64,000 nt of DNA from Corticium candelabrum (lineage: Eukaryota; Porifera; Homoscleromorpha; Homosclerophorida; Plakinidae). The notes beneath the pieces were generated by a model. The model did no database searches, was not told the DNA's origin, and worked only from the letters and a program-made list of their open reading frames with translations. The number at the start of each line of letters is the position of its first letter. Positions within the stretch are counted from its first letter, which is position 1. Location of the stretch: the NCBI RefSeq assembly GCF_963422355.1, contig NC_085095.1, positions 4,661,607 to 4,725,606 of the forward strand, read 5' to 3'. Below are positions 58,404 to 64,000 of this stretch, piece by piece. A program made the position numbers and the translations under genes.

Positions 58404-60998
58404 TTAAACGCGCCGCGGGAACGTTGACGTGCAGTCATGATCGACGTCGTACGATCTAGCGTTGTGCGCTCGTGTCACAACGGAGACTGATTGCGAACGT
58501 ACTGGATGGATGCGAACGTACTCGGTGCTGTTTGCTGTTTGCTGTTTTTTGACGTCTGAAGCAACCGCAGACAGTCCAGAGTGAGCGATATCTGGAAGGG
58601 CTTGGAGCTGCATGACGTCATCGAAACAAGATGAGTCGTCTTTCTGTGTCTGGGTAATCATTTCATGTGTTTTGTGCTCTGCTTTGGTGAACACATACAG
58701 TAGCAACCAGGAAGAGACCACGTTGTGATTGGAGGACACTGCAGTGTTTAAGTTGTCCAAGCTGGCTGTAGAATCGCAGTAGACTATTTCACTGCTTTGG
58801 TACAATAGTTTGTGAGCTCTCGCCATTAAGGGTGTGACAACTGCTAAAAGGAATGGAACATAGTGAGCGACTTTTTTAACTTTTGGTGGATGTTCAGGAG
58901 CCACTGCTTCTTTGGTCTCCTCAGCTGACTGATAAAGTTGAAGAAACGCTCTGCAGTTTTCTGAGCTATGGGCTTCATTAAATTGGTTTACTTCTAGCGA
59001 TAGATGCTCAAACATTAATTTGCCATCTTCAGGGCCAACACACTTCTGTCTTCATTTTTCAAACAAGCGTTGGACATCCTGGCAGTTGGGGTTGATGGAC
59101 CGATTAGCAAGGGCAACTTCAACATCTGAAGTGCCACATTTTAGCTGTAGTCTGTTAACATATTCATGCCGAGCTTTGGCTGCTGAGTATCCGGACTCAA
59201 ACAAATTGTTGTACTCCTCTTTGGCGCAATTAGCAACAGGCCTGCTACTAAGTGCATGTGCACTATTTACAGGGTGGTTGTGGCTATACTGCATGTCAAT
59301 CAGACATGCTTTGCTAGGATGGTTGGCAATAGCCAAGGCTAGGCTAGAATAGACTCGCACTCTCAAGGTACTTGGACACTTTGTTTTCTTCATTCTGGTG
59401 CTCTTGAACATACGTGATGGTGGAATTTGGGACTTCATTTTCTCTTGGGTTCTAGTTAGTTTCTTTTGCTGGTGGTGACAGTGTCGCACTGTTTTAAACA
59501 GAACTCTTTGACCTGATGGTTCGACTCCTCTTGTTACTCTGTATGTTGTTTTCAAGATTTTTTCAAAGTCTTCTATCCATTGTAATGCTGCTTGAGGAGT
59601 GTTTGCGTTTGTCCATACTGGTAGTGTAAAGTTGTAGGACTCTGCTCCCAAGAAATCATCTTGCTCTTTCTTGCTGTGCTCAACAACGAGGTAGCTGTAG
59701 TTTGCAGAGAATAGGTAAGTTATATCCTGAGGTAAACCAAGGTTCACTTCTGTTGGTGGGTTTGTTTTCAGCCTGGCTTGGTCACTAACGCTAATGATGT
59801 TGCTAGGGAGGGGGCTTTGCAGAGGACTTTCAACAGGTGTGATTTTATCACACAACATACTATCTTGGTTGTTTGGTTCTCTAGACAAGAGGCCCGTTGC
59901 AGATTGGTAGGCTTCTGTCTTATCACTGTGCCTGACATGTGAATGTGTGATTGACAGTCTGCCAGGCACATCTAGTTTTGGATGGTTAGTTGCTGTTGCT
60001 GCAGCCTGAAGAAGTCCCAGTACATCAGAGCTCACCTGCTTCTTTTTCAAGCTAAGGCTGAGTGATCGGCTGTTTCTGTTTTCCTGTGAAGGCTTAGGAA
60101 GTGTCTTCTTGTTGTCAAACGTTGAACTGCTGACAACATTTTGAATGTCAATCTTGCCTCTGACTAACCAAACTGCCAAGACAGTCCGTAGGTAATGAGC
60201 ATATGCACTTGGCTGGTGGTAAATACGAAGTAAAGATTTTAGAGGATGGCATTGAATTTGTGGAAGGCGAACATGCGGCCAAAGTTCATTTGGACCAAAT
60301 GACACAGTAGCAACGAACATGAATGCAATCACACCACAAGATGATGAATCTGTTTGCACAGGGTAATTGCAGCATTCGCGGGAGCAAGCATGTTTGCCAT
60401 TTCTGTCAAAAGTGGGCCTGTGCAAGTTGAAGATGCTTTGAGGTATTGCAATCTGCTCTCCCAATATTTTTTGCAGTTCAGAGAATGTCTGCTTACATTC
60501 CAAAAGGAGGTTGGGGAGCACTGGATAGCCAAGGGAATCACCATAGTAGGACAAGTTGGTTGATAGGTCTGTAACAAGCACAGTCCAGTGATTGCCTCCA
60601 ATGATTTTGTTAGAAGCAAAAGCAGTGCCAGACAGTGGATCAATGCTGACATTTACAATGAAGAAAAGCAAGCAAATGCTACTTCTGCCGTTTAGTGCAG
60701 TAGAAACATTGTTTTTCATACATCTTTTGTTGTATGCAGACAACACAAGCGACATACAGTCATTTGATGAGTTGTTGACAAGTCTGGACAAACTATCAAG
60801 AAGGTCATCTGTCAGCCATCTTGTGCATGCCAACTTTGAAAACTGATGGGTGCTAATGCTTTGACATGCTATAGCCAATGGTGGCTGATTGAGCAGTATG
60901 TCTCTGAACTGTTGAATGGTATCACTACTAGGACGTTGAATATTCAGAGTGCTTGGAAGTTGGCATGTCTCATCAAACCACTCTTTCTCCTGATGCAC
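58404..60998 (-). pseudogene. MULE-like transposase fused to a ULP1-type (C48) protease, one in-frame TGA
   Basis: Frame 60998-59052 (648 codons) begins with a C48 cysteine protease: His137 in GGNHWTVLV, Asp154 in YYGDSLG, Gln215 and Cys221 in QTDSSSCGVIAF. All catalytic residues are kept. Residues about 460-600 hold a zinc-finger-like region ending CLIDMQYSHNHPVNSAHALS, as in MULE/FLYWCH-type DNA-binding domains. After a TGA at 59054-59052 the same frame continues (RQKCVGPEDGKLMFEHLSLE) to 58404 with PFLLAVVTPLMARAHKLL and EIVYCDSTASLDNLN, the first Asp region of a MULE transposase. The rest of the catalytic domain is missing, so the 3' end is truncated. ULP proteases remove SUMO-like modifiers, and several MULE/Zisupton-like elements carry them. 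Confidence 0.78.
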
Positions 60999-61042
60999 CT
61001 AGCAATAACATACCATGCTTCAATGTTATGATTATTCTAGGA

Positions 61043-61617
61043 CTAGGATCCATGGCCCGTCCTTCGTACGGGCAAGATACTGTAGTGTAAAGGTAGGTCT
61101 GTGGACACGTCACGTGCAATCTTTGTTGCGAGGTCCCGGATATGCTGAATGAATTCGAATCTTGCTCTTCGCGCTTGTTTTGATAGAAATCGACACACTC
61201 CCCGTGTAGCGCTTGCTGCAGAAAACGTGTAGGTTGGATTCGGTGCAAATGCGATCAGAATTTGGAGAGAAACGCAAGCGATAGAAGAGTAGGTTTCGTC
61301 GGCAAGAGATATTCGATTGCTCGAAGCTTTGCGAAGGACGGCGATGCATAGGGTCTACACGGGACTGATGCGGGCGTGTGTTCGAATGAACTGCAATGTG
61401 TAGCGTTTGCGTCGTCGAGAAATTTTACGCGTGGGTCGATCCCTCGAGAGGGGACCCGGTGCATAATTTTTTTATTTTTTACGCAAACCTTCCTCTGTGC
61501 GTGCGAGTGTGCGTGCCGATTTCGGTTGCGAACGTACAAAAGACGTGGCCGCCAAACGCGAACATACATACACACACACACACAGACAGACAGACAATTT
61601 GAGCTTTATATATTAGA
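61043..61617 (-). mobile_element. Helitron-like element W (575 bp)
   Basis: On the minus strand: host A, then TCTAATATATAAAGCTCAAA at 61617, and a 3' hairpin CCCGTACGAAGGACGGG followed by CCATGGATCCTAG and host T at 61043. This fits the A/TC...CTAG/T rule of Helitrons. The 5' part runs into (TGTC)n/(TG)n. It lies 45 bp upstream of the MULE-ULP frame. Confidence 0.78.
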
Positions 61618-61658
61618 TATGTAGGCTAATTGTAGGGTTTGTGCATACCAAGCATGCG

Positions 61659-61660
<2 letters not shown>

Positions 61661-61729
<69 letters not shown>

Positions 61730-61730
61730 C

Positions 61731-61763
<33 letters not shown>

Positions 61764-61836
61764 GTCTCTCTGTCTTTCTGTGTGTCTGTCCGTGTGTCTG
61801 TCTGTGCATGTGTCTGTCTCTCTTTCTGTGAGTCTT

Positions 61837-61905
<69 letters not shown>
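61661..61905. repeat. (TG)n plus (CTGT)n compound microsatellite
   Basis: About 34 TG units, then CTGT units with a degenerate middle and a perfect run to 61905. It explains the long cysteine/valine/serine and arginine/aspartate/threonine frames here. Confidence 0.97.
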
Positions 61906-61906
<1 letters not shown>

Positions 61907-62114
61907 ATGAACAGTGTAGAGTAGAGGACTTTCTTATATGACAAAGACATTCAGCATTATGTTCATTGATTTAGAAATTCTAGAAGTGTTACCCTCGTGC
62001 AACTAGATCATGTAATAGTATTTATCGGTGTCTGTCTGTCTGTCTTTCTGTTTGTCTGTGTGTGTATGTGTGTGTGTGTGTTTTTATTGTGTGGGAAATG
62101 TGTTGATTGTCTAG

Positions 62115-62365
62115 ATTCTTTCTCATTTGAATTGTCAAAGTTGACTCCCAGTAATCTAATGCCTTTTGCTGTTCAACAACTGATAACGACTTCAACTGCT
62201 GTGAGTGTGAAATCGGTGAATGAAGTCAAGGAGGGACTGGGAGGTGTGACAACTGATGGGGATCAACAGCAACGAGGAGTGGAGAACGTGAAGGATGAGA
62301 AGTCGGCTGTTGTGGAGGACAAAGCAGCAGCATTGGGTACAGATTGTAGTGACTGGATCGTGTAG
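62115..62365 (+). CDS. Possible terminal exon of an unrecognised gene
   Basis: After a CTAG acceptor (ending 62114), 83 open codons read DSFSFELSKLTPSNLMPFAV, then QQLITTSTAVSVKSVNEVKE, an acidic glutamine-rich part and the end GTDCSDWIV followed by TAG. Composition is protein-like, unlike the microsatellite-derived frames on both sides. Upstream exons were not found in the microsatellite-rich stretch before it. Low certainty. Confidence 0.3.
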
Positions 62366-62399
62366 CACGTGTTTGCTGATAGAGTGACAGATAAGCAGA

Positions 62400-62850
62400 C
62401 AAACGGATAGACTGACATTGTCACAGACAGGTGGATAGACGGACAGATGGACAGACACACAGATGTACAGACAGACAGACACACAGACGGACAGATGGAC
62501 AGACTCATACAGACAGATGGACAAACAGGTGGACAAACAATTGACAGACCCACAGACAAACAATTGACAGACAGATGGACATACAGACAGACAGATGGAC
62601 ATACAGACAGACAGGTGGACAAACAGCTGGCAGACACAGGCAAGCAATGGACAGACAGGTGAACAAACAATTGATAGACACAGGCAAGCAATGGACAGAC
62701 AGGTGGACAAACAATTGATAGACACAGACAAACAATGGACAGACACATAGATAAACAATTGACAGACAGGTTGACAAACAATTGACAGACACGGACAAGC
62801 AATGGACAGACACACAGACAAACAATTGATAGACAAACGGACAAACTATC
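62400..62850. repeat. Degenerate GACA-based minisatellite
   Basis: Units such as ACAGACAGATGGACA and AACAATTGACAGACA alternate. Accounts for the long CLSVCLS-type frames on the minus strand. Confidence 0.95.
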
Positions 62851-62885
62851 GACAGATGACAAATGTATCATGAATGGTAAATACA

Positions 62886-62886
<1 letters not shown>

Positions 62887-62971
<85 letters not shown>
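62887..62971. repeat. (CA)n microsatellite
   Basis: About 42 CA units. Confidence 0.97.
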
Positions 62972-62974
<3 letters not shown>

Positions 62975-63127
62975 TCTGCCACACCCACGAACTTCCATCC
63001 AAACTCATTTCAAGTCTCTGTTTGTCTGTTGTGTCCTTCTTGTGGTGTGAAACACAGAAGTTGCATGACGTCGATTAGTTTATGTGTTGGATGTATTTCA
63101 TATGTGTAGCAGGGTTGAGGCGATCAA

Positions 63128-63809
<682 letters not shown>

Positions 63810-64000
63810 GTGAGCACACTGGGAACAAGCTCGATGCCGGTGATGTCAACGACATAGCCAGTTGGTATGACGTGTTAATGGGAGAGTTTAGGAGATAGCA
63901 GCATGTACAGACAAGTGGACAAATGGTTGGACTTGATAGACAGACAGAGGGAAAGAGATGGATAATGGGAAGTTGATTGGATGGAAGGGCAGACATGTAG
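63810..64000. other. Probable intron of the ZC3H11A-like gene; nothing else seen
   Basis: Starts with the GTGAGC donor. Includes more GACA-type repeat near 63905-63950. Confidence 0.4.

Noticed and set aside
61606..61950. DRQTDRQT and SVCLSVCL frames
   Set aside because: Translation of (TG)n and (CTGT)n.
62192..62988. 214- and 241-codon cysteine/serine/valine-rich frames
   Set aside because: Antisense of the degenerate GACA minisatellite; composition and periodicity match the repeat, not a secreted Cys-rich protein.

Overview
This is animal genomic DNA, not prokaryotic. It has spliceosomal introns (several only 58-64 nt), dense microsatellites, and LINE, Ty3/gypsy, hAT, pogo, MULE, Helitron-like and Polinton elements. 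One recognisable host gene is a ZC3H11A-type CCCH zinc-finger gene. A sponge or other early-branching invertebrate fits the short introns and element mix, but the species cannot be read from the sequence. Most coding-looking sequence is decayed mobile DNA. Genuine host genes are few. Layout: (1) 1-2.5 kb is the capsid/protease end of a Polinton (Maverick), running rightwards into its terminal inverted repeat. (2) 2.5-11.8 kb holds two Polinton terminal repeats facing each other. The left one is split by a Tx1/L1-like LINE and a DDE-less pogo-like element, the right one by a 190-bp MITE. (3) 11.8-16.6 kb is the integrase end of a second Polinton, followed by a block of decayed virus-like genes (zinc ribbon, small two-repeat protein, ankyrin-like array, unrecognised frames) with a recurring palindromic motif in the intergenic gaps. 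(4) 17.9-47.4 kb, minus strand, carries a tandem family of three paralogous four-exon genes for type I membrane proteins. Genes B and C are intact by splice phase; gene A is decayed. Between and inside them lie a Ty3/gypsy element (26.2-30.6 kb), MITEs, SINEs, Helitrons and long hairpins. (5) 48.5-51.6 kb is a hAT element. (6) 52.8-55.2 kb is a transposon with a DDE integrase-fold gene and inverted subterminal 22-bp arrays. (7) 55.5-58.1 kb is a second hAT. (8) 58.4-61.0 kb is a MULE-like gene fused to a ULP1-type protease, with a Helitron inserted just upstream. (9) 61.6-63.5 kb is mostly microsatellite, and 63.1-64.0 kb is the start of the ZC3H11A-like gene. The most interesting system is the three-gene membrane-protein family. 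The two intact members are predicted at 310 and 350 residues: signal peptide, a Cys-containing domain I do not recognise, a second domain ending in a CYC motif, a glycine-rich transmembrane helix, and a short tail with VSYREL or VSYKEL, which fits both ITIM and YxxL sorting consensuses. Second is the 2.36-kb transposon at 52.8-55.2 kb, whose ends match a 190-bp MITE at 11.2 kb; the opposite Polinton repeat preserves the empty site of that MITE.
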